From Oscarella lobularis (taxonomy: Eukaryota > Porifera > Homoscleromorpha > Homosclerophorida > Oscarellidae): a stretch of 64,000 nt of DNA. A program made the position numbers and the translations under genes. Location: NCBI RefSeq assembly GCF_947507565.1, contig NC_089193.1, positions 1,422,325 to 1,486,324 of the forward strand, written 5' to 3'. The notes beneath the pieces were generated by a model. It did no database searches. It worked only from the letters and a program-made list of their open reading frames with translations, and was not told the DNA's origin. Shown here piece after piece: positions 1-11,485 of the stretch (position 1 is the first letter of the stretch; each line of letters starts with the position of its first letter).

Positions 1-2202
1 TAAGGTTTGGGTAAAGGACTTCTATAGTCGTCTTGAACTGTGTACGTGTATTGGTTAAATAGCGAGTCTGCACTAACTTTAAATTGATACGTTGCGTTGG
101 TCTTGGGATGCCATGGAAGCAGAACGCGTTTCGGCGTGACAGTGACTGGACTAAGAATTTCCATGGGCTGTTCAGCCGATAGGGGATGGTCGAAATAGAA
201 CAACTCATCACTTCCAAGAATCTGAAATGAGAGAAGAGCCAAGAGTTCCACTACAATAGCCTTCACTATCCCTTTCTTCTTGCCTGGATGCACTTCAGTT
301 TGGCAGACAACATGACGTCGCCGACCTTCGTTCCATTGACGAGATGATAGGAACCGTTTTCGGACGACGAAATAACGTTCAAATGACCAAGAGGAAAACT
401 ACTCTCAATGCGAACATTCTTCCAAATAGAAACGCCCTTAGAATCTCGTTTGCTTTTTCCCAGACAATAAACATACCTCCGTCAGCTTCAGCCGATGATT
501 GTGACTCCCATAGACGTGTATAGTGATTTCGTATACTTTTCCCGTTTGTACGACCCAATTTCTTCCCGATATCTCGAACACTTTGAAGAGAAGGAATCAG
601 TCTCGGCATGTCACAAGATGCTCTCGTCTTCACCTAAATACGCCGGCGGAACCACGTGGACCGTCGTCGTGGGAATCCTCGTCACAAGACTCGAATTCAA
701 TTCTTAAAATTAGAATCAAAATTTTATAATAGCACATCCTTTGGTTAGTCTTGTTACGAGTGCTTAGCAATTGAACGTCCGTTTCTCCGATGGCCAGTCC
801 CGTCACTCGGCTCAAATTTGCATCGAGACGTCCAACACTGGAATTCGTTGACGAAAGTATGTACTGATCGGACGGCATGTCAAGAACTGAGAGAAAAACA
901 ACGCATGCTACAATGAAATCCTCGCGTGCGTGTGCATAGGAAGGATCAGTGGTACTAATAACTCTATAGAGAGGTGGCTGACCTAGTAGTCTATTCGCCT
1001 TCTGTTTCTCCACAATAAAATCCACGTACGACTGCTGGAGTATATACACGTCGGACGACGGAATTAACTGGACGTTTTCAACGACTTGGAGAACGACTTC
1101 GAATGAGTTGACGTTCTTAGAGGAAAAAGGGGGTGGGTCCCTTTGCGAAAAGTCAATTGGTGCAGAGTTACCTTCCAAATAGAATGTACTAATCTAGCAG
1201 ATACTTTAACGAGACCTGTCGCTAGGCCCTCGACCAATATCGTGTCGCCTTTTAAACCCTAATATTTGTATGTGTGAAAGGAGTCTAGGTGGCCTTCTCT
1301 CTGCGCTCTTACGGTTCTCTCTAATTTCAAGTTCTCTTCTGAGGTTTCGTACAACGAATCCGAATAGGTTAAAAGTCTATAAACACTTGTAATTATTCTC
1401 TAGTATTAATTCAATATACTAACCTGACGTATATCGATGGATCGTCTTTGCCGTCGAAACTGACGAGGTTCCATACAAACGGATGATTACTCAAAGCAGT
1501 GAACATGTTCTCTAATCCAATCCAAGCATAAATAGAGAGAATTCGCCCCTTCTCCTTTGTCTTGCCTTTGGCGTCGAAAGCCTGCACGTGAAGAGCCTTT
1601 GGCGCCTCGTCTACAATTAAATCCTTGCTCGTCGTTCGTATTTCGATGCGTTTGATATCGCTAATGAACACGTCGCAGCGCAGAGACTGACCGGATACTT
1701 TGAAACGGTTTAGTCGTTAATCATTTTTTTTGTGAAATTTTGATTGTTTCCCCCTTACTGGTGTCCTTTGCGATAATTACTGCGGTTTTTGTAGTCGGAT
1801 GCGGCGACGTGGCGACTACGCGCGCCGAGACCGAGCACTCCGCGCCGCTGCCGCCGCTACTTGCGCTTCCGCTGCTAATCGCTATGAAGATCTAGCTCGT
1901 TTTCTCGCTAATGTACGAAGGAAAATTCCTACTATTGTCCGTTCCTTCGATGAGAGCCACTTCGGGCTTGTTCGTGCTCCTGTAGTGATTTTAGAGTCGA
2001 TAAATTCACGAGAATTATCGAAAAGAGCGAACCAGATGAAACAGCATTTAGTCGGGCAGATTCCCTTCAAAATGAAGAAGGATTTCGACGCTTCGTCGAC
2101 GGCGTACGGTAGTAATAGATTCGGACGATTTAGAGAGAGTTGGGGTTTCGCGTTGGAGGCTGTCAGACACAGAAAAACGGCGATCACCGACCGGAGAGCC
2201 AT
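1..2202 (-). CDS. NUP210: Nuclear pore membrane glycoprotein 210, 5' part (runs off the left edge)
   Basis: This is the N-terminal third of gp210, the single-pass nuclear-envelope glycoprotein that lines the pore membrane. Exons that fit by frame and splice sites are 2202-2033, 1979-1933, 1881-1759, 1697-1424, 1376-1313, 1258-1172 and then from 1105 leftwards. The start at 2202 (MALRSVIAVFLC) gives a clean signal peptide; an in-frame Met at 2247 is less likely. Joined exons read through typical gp210 stretches: STNKPEVALIEGTDN, SGQSLRCDVFISDI, LKGDTILVEGLATG, LDMPSDQYIL, NVISSSENGSYHLVNG and VLLPWHPKTN, in the same order as in human NUP210. The exon 1697-1424 may hide a 54-base GC-AG intron (1512-1565). 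Without removing it the protein has an 18-residue insert absent from vertebrates. The large lumenal C-terminal part and membrane anchor lie outside the window. Confidence 0.9.
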
Positions 2203-2451
2203 TTTTCCGAAAGCCCGTAGCATGGCAGCAGCCACATGTTTGATCACGTGTTACAAAAGATGCCTGTACCATAGATAGGAGAGAGAAGGCTATGCCTGTA
2301 CAGTGTACTGCCTTTATTACTACTACCTTTACGGTGAATACCCCACTACAGTGCAAATATCCAGCCAAAATAGTTAAAAATGTTCTACAGTAGCCTGGGA
2401 CTAGTAATAACTACAAAATGCTAAACTCTTAGTTAAAAAATTGTATCCCCT

Positions 2452-3998
2452 AACGGCTGCTGACTCCGCTGGTAGCGGATGTAGCGGAAGCAGCGGCAGC
2501 AGCTGTAGAATCATAAACACGGCGAAAAATTTCTAAAACAAAAAATGAATTACAGTATCTCGTATTTAGAAGACAAGACCCCATAGTTCTTCTCAATTAG
2601 AAAACATACCTCCACGCATTTTTTGAAGCTCCTCTTGAAGCTCCTTTTGAAGATCCTTTCGAATCTCCTCTTGAAGATCCTTTCGAATCTCCTCTTGAAG
2701 ATTCTTTCGAAGCTCATGAAAATTGACCTTCATAGGAAATTTCCTTGACCTTTATACAACAGTCTTCATTTTCTTACTGCCCGCTGCTGATCATTAATCT
2801 GACAATTAAATTAGAAAATCTATTACGTCACATGTAAGAATCAAAGTACATAATCCTTACCTCCATCAATTTGCGCTCCGCTTTGTTCAGACGCTTTGAC
2901 AATAGAAACAAATTAAAATAAATTTATAATTCCGCGGCCCAACAACCCACTTCATGAAGAATTTTATTCTCCTTTCAATGGTTTCAATTACATAATTATT
3001 CTCAGCATTAAACTGCCTAACCTCTCTCAGTGAAGCAATCCCGTCTTTGCTGCCCTATTCACATACAAAAGCAATGAATCAATACTTTCACAATTAGCTC
3101 ATAAGACCTCCTCTAGTTGCAAATTCTTCTTCTTCAGCTCTTCAATTTTCTAAAAAGTGCAATGCTGCGCGTCAGCCAAAACGCAGATTTTGTTTTAATT
3201 AACCTCTTGAAAGATAACAAATCTTGCGTCCTCTTCAGATGAATACATTGTCCTCAATGACTAGAAGAATCAATACTTACTCTTTGCAAAATTGGTAAAA
3301 CGCAGACAAGCTCACTAAAGCAAATTGCTAAAACAATCCCGTCGCATAAAAAAAGAATGACAGAATGACAGTCCGAGAATTCTGACTTGACTAAATCACC
3401 TGCTCCTGCTCCAATCCCTTGAGTTTCTATACAAACGTGCACATAATCAATGCGCCAATACCGATGAGAGTCCATTAAAGTAAAACTCACCCGCTCCAAT
3501 TCTTGGGCTCTTTCTGTTGTAAGAGCGCAGATCTTTATAAGATGTTCACATAAAAATTAATAACCAGAATAAAATTATTCTCTAAAAAGTAAAACTCGCC
3601 CGCTCCAAATCTTGGACTCTTTCTGATGTAAGAGTGCAAATCTTTATAAGATACTCATATAAAAATTTGTGACCAATATAAAAATAAACCTTTTTTAATT
3701 CTTCGACTTTCATCAATAATCCCTCTGGGTCGGGTCTCTGCCACGATCAGACAAGGTACTAAAAGCCCCAGACTCTCCCCTCTTCATGGACTACACCGTA
3801 CTGTACCCGGACTGTTGTACCCGCACAGCGAGCAGGTCGTGTGTCCCAATACAGAGAGTCTGCGGCAAGGAAAGGAACTTCTACAGACTTACGGGCGCCC
3901 CGGCCGTGAGGGGGGCGTAAGTTAGAGAAGGAAATCTGGTCGACATTCGTTCTTTTTTTCCGTGATTGCGCAGTGCGGACAGTAGACCGGGTGCGCAT
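2452..3998 (-). CDS. Unrecognised coiled-coil protein made of micro-exons
   Basis: I do not recognise this gene. On the minus strand a series of very short exons, nearly all phase 0, each encode a few heptad-like residues ending near a donor: 3641-3600 (ICTLTSERVQDLER), 3532-3491 (ICALTTERAQELER, a diverged copy of the previous exon), about 3450-3400 (KLKGLEQEQ), about 3250-3205, 3149-3108 (KIEELKKKNLQLEE), 3054-3022, 2893-2861 (RLNKAERKLME), 2798-2778 (only seven codons) and about 2730-2610. The last of these carries four units of eight residues of the type IRKDLQEE. The final exon runs to a stop at 2452-2454 after an Ala/Ser/Thr-rich end. A possible first exon is 3998-3892 with a strong gtaagt donor, but its phase does not join simply, so the 5' end is uncertain. 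The protein should form a long coiled coil; function unknown. Confidence 0.5.
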
Positions 3999-4084
3999 GC
4001 TTCCTGTATGAGGTTACCTCTTACGATTCTGACTTGCGAAGAATAGTTGCATAGCTGCTTAGGCTTTTTCGCAGGCTTGTTTCC

Positions 4085-5388
4085 ATGGAAGTTGTCAAGA
4101 AGCCGAAAGTTGTGATAGGCACGCACGACGGCAAGTTCCATTGCGACGAAGCGTTGGCCTGCGGCATTCTTCGTCTTTTGCCGGAGTACAAGCACGCACA
4201 AATCTGTCGCTCTCGAGATCCACAAACGCTACAAAAATGCGACATCGTAGTGGACGTGGGCGGAATCTACGATCCACAGACTCACAGATACGATCATCAC
4301 CAGAGGTGGTCATCGTTTCTGTAGTTTCAAATGCATTCAGAGCAATTAAATTCCCTAGGTCTTTTGATAGCACCATGAACTCGTTGAGACCTGAATTTCC
4401 GTGGAAAACAAAACTGAGCAGCGCCGGACTGGTGTACCTCCACTTCGGCGAAAGGGCTATTACTGAAATTCTCGGCCTCGAATCTCCCACTAACGACGTA
4501 GCAAAGATATACACTAAAGTATACGAAAACTTTATAGAGGAGATCGATGCAGTGGACAATGGTATTGATCAGTACGATGGCACCCCAAGGCAAACTCATA
4601 AGATCTTACTTCCAAAACTGCATGCAAATATTGATTTTTCAATAGATACAAAGTGACAACAACGATAGGATCGCGTGTTGGCGCTTTGAATCCAGCATGG
4701 AATGCCACCAAAGAGAAGGACCCAGATGTACGTACAGTTAAAAGTATCTGATATTTATATATGTACCTGTATTCTTTTTCTAGGCGCAGTTTGAGTTGGC
4801 CGTGAATCTCGTTGTTACGGAGTTCCAGGAGAGAGTCAAAGGTCTCCACAGTGTTTGGCTTCCTGCAAGAGATTTGGTCAAGGAAGCTATTGATGCTCGT
4901 TTTAAAGTATTGAAATAATCTCATAGAAAATTACTCACAGGGTCCATGAGTAACTTTTTCACTAACCTTTAGTTATTCCCTCTAGGTTGATTCTAGTGGG
5001 ATGATCATTTCGTTCGATAAAGGGAGCTGCCCGTGGAAGGAGCACTTGTTTGAAATCGAACAGGAGATGGGCATAGTGGCAGAGATTAAGTTTGCACTCT
5101 ATGAAGACGACAAGGGATCTTGGAGGGTCCAATGCGTCCCCAAGCATTCAAACTCATTCATCAATAGGTAAAAATTAAGAGCAAGTCTTTTTATCTTATT
5201 TCTTACCCCCTTGTATTATTGGTAGGCTCTCGTTGCGAGAAGAGTGGAAAGGATTGCGAGACGACGAACTCAGCAAAAAGGCCAATATTCCAGGATGCAT
5301 ATTCGTGCACTCGGGTCAATTCATCGGCGGAAACAAAACCCACGAAGGCGCCCTACAAATGGCAAGAGAAAGCCTCAAACACGAATGA
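4085..5388 (+). CDS. MYG1: MYG1 exonuclease
   Basis: MYG1 is a DHH-like 3'-5' RNA exonuclease acting in nucleolus and mitochondrion. Six exons fit by frame: 4085-4305, 4359-4589, 4646-4727, 4784-4906, 4986-5167 and 5226-5388. Diagnostic stretches are GTHDGKFHCDEALACGILR, CDIVVDVGG, RYDHHQRSF, TKLSSAGLVYLHFG, EEIDAVDNGI, WLPARDLV, CPWKEHLF and NIPGCIFVHSGQFIGGNKT, covering the whole family length. The metal-binding HxxxCDE and DHH motifs are present. The intron 4590-4645 starts with GC (AAG|GCAAAC); removing it restores PRYKVTTTIGSRV, as expected for the family. The gene ends only 31 bases from the convergent LEM-kinase stop. No long N-terminal mitochondrial leader is visible before the Met at 4085. 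Confidence 0.95.
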
Positions 5389-5419
5389 CAAAACTATACA
5401 CATAGAGTAGACCTCCCAA

Positions 5420-6724
5420 TTACAATGGCTCAACGTTCTTAACAATTTCGAGAGCACTCGGCCGTTGCCATGCCTCCCTCGCGCGACATCGATCGAACAG
5501 ACTCGAAAGCTCGTAGCCGCACCAAACGGGCATGACCAACTCGCCGTGCGACGGCACGCGCCCCGTAACGACTTCCCACAGTAGAATACCCCAACTCCAC
5601 ACGTCCACCTTCTCGTCCGTTCGCTCGCGATACACCACTTCGGGCGCCGACCAGGCGGGCGTGTAGCCCGGCTGCGGCGTCATCAACGTATTCAATTTCG
5701 TACGCGCCAAACCGATGTCGGCGATCTTCGCGAGACAGCCCTCGCTCGTCGACGAGAGAAGAATGTTGGGACTCTTTAGATCGCGATGGACGACGGGCGG
5801 GTTCTTCGAGTGAAGATAGTGGAGTCCCGCCGCTATGCCGCGTACAATCGCGCGCCCGTGCCCCGTGCCGCCCCACTTGTATCGATCGCTATGCGACGAG
5901 CGCAGCGCGCTGAACAGATCCGTTTCCATGAGTTCGGTGACCATGAAGAGATTGTCCGGACGCGTGCAAGCGCCGTAGAATTGGACGATGTGACGATGAC
6001 GCAGACAGGCGATGAGCGCAAGTTCGTCGCGAAATTGTTCCACGACGCTGGCGGAGACGCCTACCTTGAGACACTTGACGGCGACGGGATCGATGCCGTT
6101 CATGACGGCTCTGTAGACGACGCCGAATCCGCCTTGGCCTAGTTTCCACTCGAAGCCGTTCGCGCGTCGACTGATGACGATTGTCGACGGATCGAGTTCC
6201 CAGTCCGTTGCCATGGTAGCAATAGCCGGTTTTTCGACTACTCTTGGTGCCGCCGACGCGCGTAGAGGACGTCGCGGAGTGGCGCGCGGTAGTTTGAACG
6301 TCGGCAAGTCTTTCGATTTGGGACTTGGCTTTATTTTGGTGACGCCGTGAAAGTTGACGTCGTCATTTCTGACGTCATCGTCGACGTCAACTTCCATTTT
6401 TTCGCTTTCGTCTTCGTCGACGTCGTCGTCTTGACCGAAGAGACCTCGATATAGACGATATGGGGCTTGGAGAAGTGTGGCAAAGATTCCGCCTTCTTCT
6501 CCGCCTTCTCCGCCTTCTCCTCCGTCCGCTTCGGCTTCTGTCTTCTCTTTCTCGACTTGTTTCAACTGTTTCGGTTGCTTCTTGACTTCTTTCTTGCCTT
6601 TCAGCAATCGTTTCAGCTTCTTTCGATAGAGTTCGCGCGTGGAATCGTTTATTGGGCCCGGATTCTCGCCGAACGAGATGAGACGAGCTCGAAGCGTCGC
6701 GTCGTCGTCCGGCACGCCGTCCAT
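5420..6724 (-). CDS. LEM-domain protein kinase (novel fusion)
   Basis: A single uninterrupted reading frame. Starting at the Met at 6724 (MDGVPDDD) the protein is about 434 residues. The first 45 residues form a LEM domain: DDATLRARLISFGENPGP followed by STRELYRKKL, the pattern that binds BAF in emerin, LAP2 and MAN1. A Lys-rich stretch, a Gly/Glu tract and a very acidic Asp-rich segment follow. The C-terminal 250 residues are a TKL-like kinase: GQGGFGVVYRA glycine loop, VAVKCLK lysine, HRDLKSPNILL catalytic loop, SAPEVVYRERTDEKVDVWSWG. The metal-binding DFG reads DIG (5711-5719). The open frame extends up to 6853, so a longer N terminus or an upstream mini-exon (ATG CTG CTA AAA G|gtaagt) is possible, but the LEM domain begins right at 6724. 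No membrane segment is visible. Predicted role: chromatin- or BAF-tethered kinase in the nucleus (inference). Confidence 0.85.
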   Translation of the reverse strand: MDGVPDDDATLRARLISFGENPGPINDSTRELYRKKLKRLLKGKKEVKKQPKQLKQVEKEKTEAEADGGEGGEGGEEGGIFATLLQAPYRLYRGLFGQDDDVDEDESEKMEVDVDDDVRNDDVNFHGVTKIKPSPKSKDLPTFKLPRATPRRPLRASAAPRVVEKPAIATMATDWELDPSTIVISRRANGFEWKLGQGGFGVVYRAVMNGIDPVAVKCLKVGVSASVVEQFRDELALIACLRHRHIVQFYGACTRPDNLFMVTELMETDLFSALRSSHSDRYKWGGTGHGRAIVRGIAAGLHYLHSKNPPVVHRDLKSPNILLSSTSEGCLAKIADIGLARTKLNTLMTPQPGYTPAWSAPEVVYRERTDEKVDVWSWGILLWEVVTGRVPSHGELVMPVWCGYELSSLFDRCRAREAWQRPSALEIVKNVEPL

Positions 6725-7029
6725 TTCCAGCAAAACGGTGTCAGAGCTCGATGTAAAATTTAGTGCACGCGCGATCGATCCCGGATGCGGAAAACCGACT
6801 CTCTCGACTCGAGTACTCTCGTAGGCAGCTCTAGACTTACCTTTTAGCAGCATTCAGACCATTGCGTGCTCGAGGAAACAAGGAAACACGCACTAATTAA
6901 TTAATTGACGTCAGCACGGATCCGGATACGAAAAACTACCAAATTCACTTCATACACACCGAAGAGAAAGACGTACCACGCAGAACATACAAAGACACAA
7001 CAAGCGTCAACTCACACACAGCAGTATAT

Positions 7030-8208
7030 TTAGACGACTTCATACTTGCCCTGCGAAATTGCGTGAGCCAAACCACAGCCAAGAATCACAGCAAGAAGCT
7101 AAAAAAAAAAACAATACAGAATTAAATTTATTAGAACGCGTTATGCCCGTACTTCGACAACAGCAACGCCGCCAGAAACGCCGGCAGCGGCAGGCCAATG
7201 ACTCTGCACTGCTCCAATGGTCTCGTCATAGCAACCCTACAACGCGAGAGAATGCAACGTCGCCAATAAACATGCTATCGTCATAACTTATACCTTTGTG
7301 CGAATGTTGCTCGTGTCATTACTGCCGCATTCGAATGGACAGTTTGCAGTTTCGTCTATGCAGCAGCTCATTGGCACACTCATTCCACGATTGCACCAGT
7401 CGGTGTAGTTATTCGTTCCGCAGCATTTGGGCTAGCCAGAACACACAAAAAATCAACTCCTTTCGCGTCAAGCTCAACAATGACGTCAGAAGATACCCAT
7501 TTGGATTGCATGCCGTCCCACACTTTTTTAGTTCCCGTTTCATTGTACTTTATCATGCTATCTAACATGGCGTCCTTCAATTTGGCCTCAATCTGGAGTA
7601 TCATTTAATTAATAGATTAATTTTTCGGATTAAATAATTAGTGGCAGAGATCCAACGGAACCTGATTCTTGTAAACGACGACAAGAATGACGCCGACAAT
7701 CGTCAGAATGAACATAATCGACATAAGAACCGCAAACTAAACAATGGCAATGTCGAAAACAGGCTTTTTTTTATTATTTCGTTTATCTAAACGTACGATG
7801 TACAAAAGGGGACGGTTTTGCCCGATAGCGCCGATGCATCCGAAAAAGGCGATCACGAAGATTATGCAGCCGACGGCGATGACGAGCGCCGGGCCGGACG
7901 TCCAGCTTTGATTGGGGTCGAGATTGAAGATGCTGCCGTATTTGTCCTGTAAAAGACGTAGGCGTGTCCATAGGGGCCCCCGACGAGGCGCTTCTTTTTT
8001 TTATCGTACCATTGCGATCGCTCCGACGACGATGAGAGCCAAGCCGAAGATCTGCGAGAAGTAAGGAAAGAGAGAGGGGAGTCGAGTCGAAACGAAAAGT
8101 CGGAGGCTTTCGCTATTTCCGCGTCATACACTGTACCCAGAAGACGAGATTGAAGAAGAAGATGAGGTACTTGCCGAATTTCCAGCCGCCTGACAGATCG
8201 ACTCCCAT
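7030..8208 (-). CDS. Tetraspanin
   Basis: Four-pass membrane organiser of the tetraspanin family. Seven or so short exons: start MGVDLSGGWKFGKYLIFFFN at 8208, then IFGLALIVVGAIAM (8053-8010), the exon ending GAIGQNRPLLYI (about 7947-7801), FAVLMSIMFILTIVG (about 7740-7660), IEAKLKDAML (about 7600-7495), the large extracellular loop with the diagnostic CCGTNNYTDWC (about 7435-7287), GCYDETIGAV (7240-7155) and the last membrane segment LLAVILGCGLAHAISQ, stopping at 7030-7032. The loop has Cys pairs CC, CC, C..C and a final C, like CD63/CD151-type tetraspanins. The short C-terminal tail ends YEVV. The orthology group is not resolved by eye. Confidence 0.93.
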
Positions 8209-8490
8209 TGTGAGATTTATTTGCTATGAACCTGCGAAAGAAAGGAGCTGAAAGCGAGTCTTTGAGCGGTTTCGTACTAACTCAAGGGGCACGCGGAAGA
8301 GTGAGACAACGCCGACAAAGTGATAGCGATGCGCAGGACGGTGACGTCAACGCTACTCTCTCTCATTGGGTCCAGCTCATTGGGTCATCGATCACGAGGC
8401 GATGTCATCTCGTGGTGTTCTGTGACGTCATGTTTCGACGAGGAGGAAAAAATGCCTCTGTCCAAAATCATCAATACAGTACGCAAAAAT

Positions 8491-11137
8491 TCAAAAGTCA
8501 ACGGGTGCTAAGACTAAAGCAACTCGATTTGGAATGTAAACCATTAGGGAATTCGGACGATCGTGCCAGGGCTTGGGCGACGTGAAAAAGTCCACGTTTT
8601 CGTCGACCCGATCGTGACCTTGAAATCGCTTGGAATCGCTATTCAAAACGATTTTGTATCTTGGAATTGAAAGAGAAAATGAAAGTGACGTCAACTTCTA
8701 TTTCTAGCAAGCACTTACTTTCCTTCTTTCCAAGCGCCAATGCGATAGTCAGGGAAACTTTTCGTTGGATGAAAATTGAAGACAAAGACGAGAAGGCCTC
8801 GTTCGAACACTATCACCTTATCACCTTCGTGTTTGCAGCTAACAAACGTCTAGAAAAGACACTAATCAATTCTAATTCCTATGCGCTTGGGAGTGTACGT
8901 GATCAGCTGATAGAAAACGATGCGTTTCTTCCAACTGCATCATGGCCTTATCGAAATCCCTGAGAAATCGATATCGCAGCAACTCGTCGTCGACAAGACG
9001 CCATTGACGTCGAGCGTAGTGATAACTCTAATAAATACATATGAAAACATATCGCCTGTTATTGTTTATTTACCTCGTTATTTCCTTGCCGCGGAAAGTC
9101 GAGCCATTCCGGGTGACCGAATTCGTTACCTATGAACGTCAGATATCCTTCGCCGCCCAATCCCATCGTCACAAGACGAATCATCTTATGTAAGGCTAAT
9201 CCCCGATCAATGCACATGGTTAGAGGACTCGTTACGCTCATATTGTGATACATTTCCGCATCCATGAGCCAAAAAGCTATCGTCTTGTCACCAACCAGAG
9301 CCTGATCGTGGCTCTCCGCGTACGCAATAGCTTTTTCCATGTAACGACGATTGCTCAACGTGTGAACAAGCTCTCCCATATTCCAATCGTCGTCTTGAAC
9401 TTCCTTCAATACCTGCGATTGAATCCCAATTGGCAAATACAAATAAAACTTTACATATATCTCACCTTGATCCATCGATCAGGTATAGCCATGGCAAGTC
9501 GGAAATCAAACCCTATTCCCCCTTCATCAACGGGTCGACACAACGTAGGCATTCCAGACACATCCTAGAGACACTCCTTATCAAAAGACTTAGCGTGGTA
9601 TACTGTATAAGATAACCTCTGCTATAGTAATGCATTCAGGATACAGCGTGTGCAACATGTGATTAGCGAGGGTCAGATAGACGAGCGTCTCGCCGTCCGT
9701 GTTACCGCTGAAATACTCGTTGTAGTCTCCACTAAAGCCGTAGCTGAGCCCGTGATGATGATAGAGCATCGACGTGATCCCGTCGAAACGGAACCCATCA
9801 AACTGATACTCGTCCATGTACCAGCGCAAATTCGACAAGAGAAAACGCAATACCTCCCACCTAGAGAGCGAGAACAACGTAGAATTCTTAGATTAATATT
9901 ATGGATTTTATACTGGTTATAATCAAATAGTCGGCTATCCCAGAGAGTGTGCTCGCCTCGGCTGCCTGAGTGAAAGTAGCAGCTGTCCGTGCCGTCGAAC
10001 AGGTTCAATCCGTCGAGCACGTTTTTCGACGCGTGACTGTGCACGATATCTAATAGGAGAAAGATGCCGTGGGCGTGGGCTCGATCCACCAGATATTTCA
10101 GTTCTTCTGGCGTTCCATAGCGACTAGATGTGCGACGTTATTACAAGGATCCGTGCTCTACATGATTACTCATACCTTGAAATGGCAAAGAAACTAGTCA
10201 CCTGATAGCCGAAGCTCGCGTAGTAGACGTGCTCCATGACGGCCATCAGTTGAATGCAATTGTAGCCCAAGTCGGCTATTCGAGGTATCACGTGATCGGC
10301 GAAATGAACGTACGACGCCACTTTGGGTTCGTCGGACGAGATGCCCACGTGGGCCTCGTAGATTCGAGGCGATTTGGGCTGCTTTGGTTTGGAATGTTGC
10401 CATGCATAGGGATCGGGGGAATCCCAGTGGATGCTGTCGAATATGGGCTTCTCGCCGAGACGCGCAACGCGTCGACTCCACGGCGAAATGCGATCGAGCA
10501 ATTCGCCGTGATGAGTCTCAATGACGACCTGGAAGAATAGGCAAGACTTTCTAATCAAGCAATAGACAAGTGTACCGCATTAGCATATGGCATTTTGGGT
10601 AACTGCTTAAGTTCGCCATGCAGATCTCATAGTGAACTGACACTGACCCTTACAATGAATTGAACTTACCTTTACTACACTATTGTGTGGAATGGGACGT
10701 CGGCCGTCAGCCGTCGGCGGTAGAGACAACTCCCACACGCCAAACGGTTTCTTCTGATAGGGCAGCGCTGTACGATTCCAGCCATCTAGTGACCGAAGAA
10801 TTGCTCTCCCCGCCCCCCTCTAGAAATCCCTCCCCTTACTAAAGTCTCCAGTCAAATAGACGGTCTTTGCACCGGGGGCCCATTCCCTGCACACGTAGCC
10901 TCCGTCGGGAGTCCGATTGATACCGTAGTACTCGTATCCTTTCGAGAAAGCGTCGAGACTGCCCTCGTTCGCTTCGATTTCGCTTTTCTTTTGCGCGAAT
11001 CGTTCGTACCTGGGCGACACGACATCGCGCGCGACAAGGCGAACGCGATTCTTTTCTCACCGTCGAGCGATTTCGTTCGCGTGAAGTCGAAGATAGCCGT
11101 CGCGTTGGAGCAATTCTTCGAATCGTGGCGGATTCAT
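8491..11137 (-). CDS. GBE1: 1,4-alpha-glucan (glycogen) branching enzyme
   Basis: GBE1 makes alpha-1,6 branches in cytosolic glycogen (GH13 family). The start at 11137 ([16 protein letters not shown]) is followed by a donor after the RR codons; the next exon begins [16 protein letters not shown]. Further exons carry [20 protein letters not shown] (CBM48 module), [51 protein letters not shown] (region I), [16 protein letters not shown] (region II with the nucleophile Asp), ECITIAE (region III with the acid/base Glu), [19 protein letters not shown] (region IV) and [19 protein letters not shown]. The C-terminal domain reads [18 protein letters not shown] and ends [13 protein letters not shown] at the stop 8491-8493. 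All catalytic residues appear present, so the enzyme should be active. Around a dozen exons, introns mostly under 100 bases. Confidence 0.95.
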
Positions 11138-11485
11138 CTTCGCTATGCAAGATAGTGCGCTAAAAACGTTCGAAAAGATTCGATTTAGTCGAGAACTTCT
11201 CCTATTCACATCGCCATCTGCGTCTCGATCGTCAATTTCACGGCATCATTGAAAGGAAAAAGCACCGACACGTCCGACCCCAAAGGGGGGCCCCAGCCAC
11301 AAAAACACAGTCCGCTTACTCTTTCTATCCACTGAACGCATAACGCAAGCACACAAAAACTACCGGTACAGCAAAAACTCGACAGTTAATCGCATAGAAT
11401 AAGATTGCACAGACGAGAAAAAGAACACAACAAAAAAAAGTGTACTCTACCCGAAAAGTCTTCCGCATCCGCGGCGCGCACACGC
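11138..11485. other. Intergenic gap between GBE1 start and profilin end
   Basis: About 350 bases holding the GBE1 5' flank and the profilin 3' flank. It has a G/C homopolymer run near 11281-11292. I see no further gene and no clear TATA box. Both genes are on the minus strand, so this should contain the GBE1 promoter. Confidence 0.6.

Noticed and set aside
1799-2278. Plus-strand open frame of 159 codons
   Set aside because: It lies antisense to the first three NUP210 exons, whose minus-strand frames match gp210 in order.
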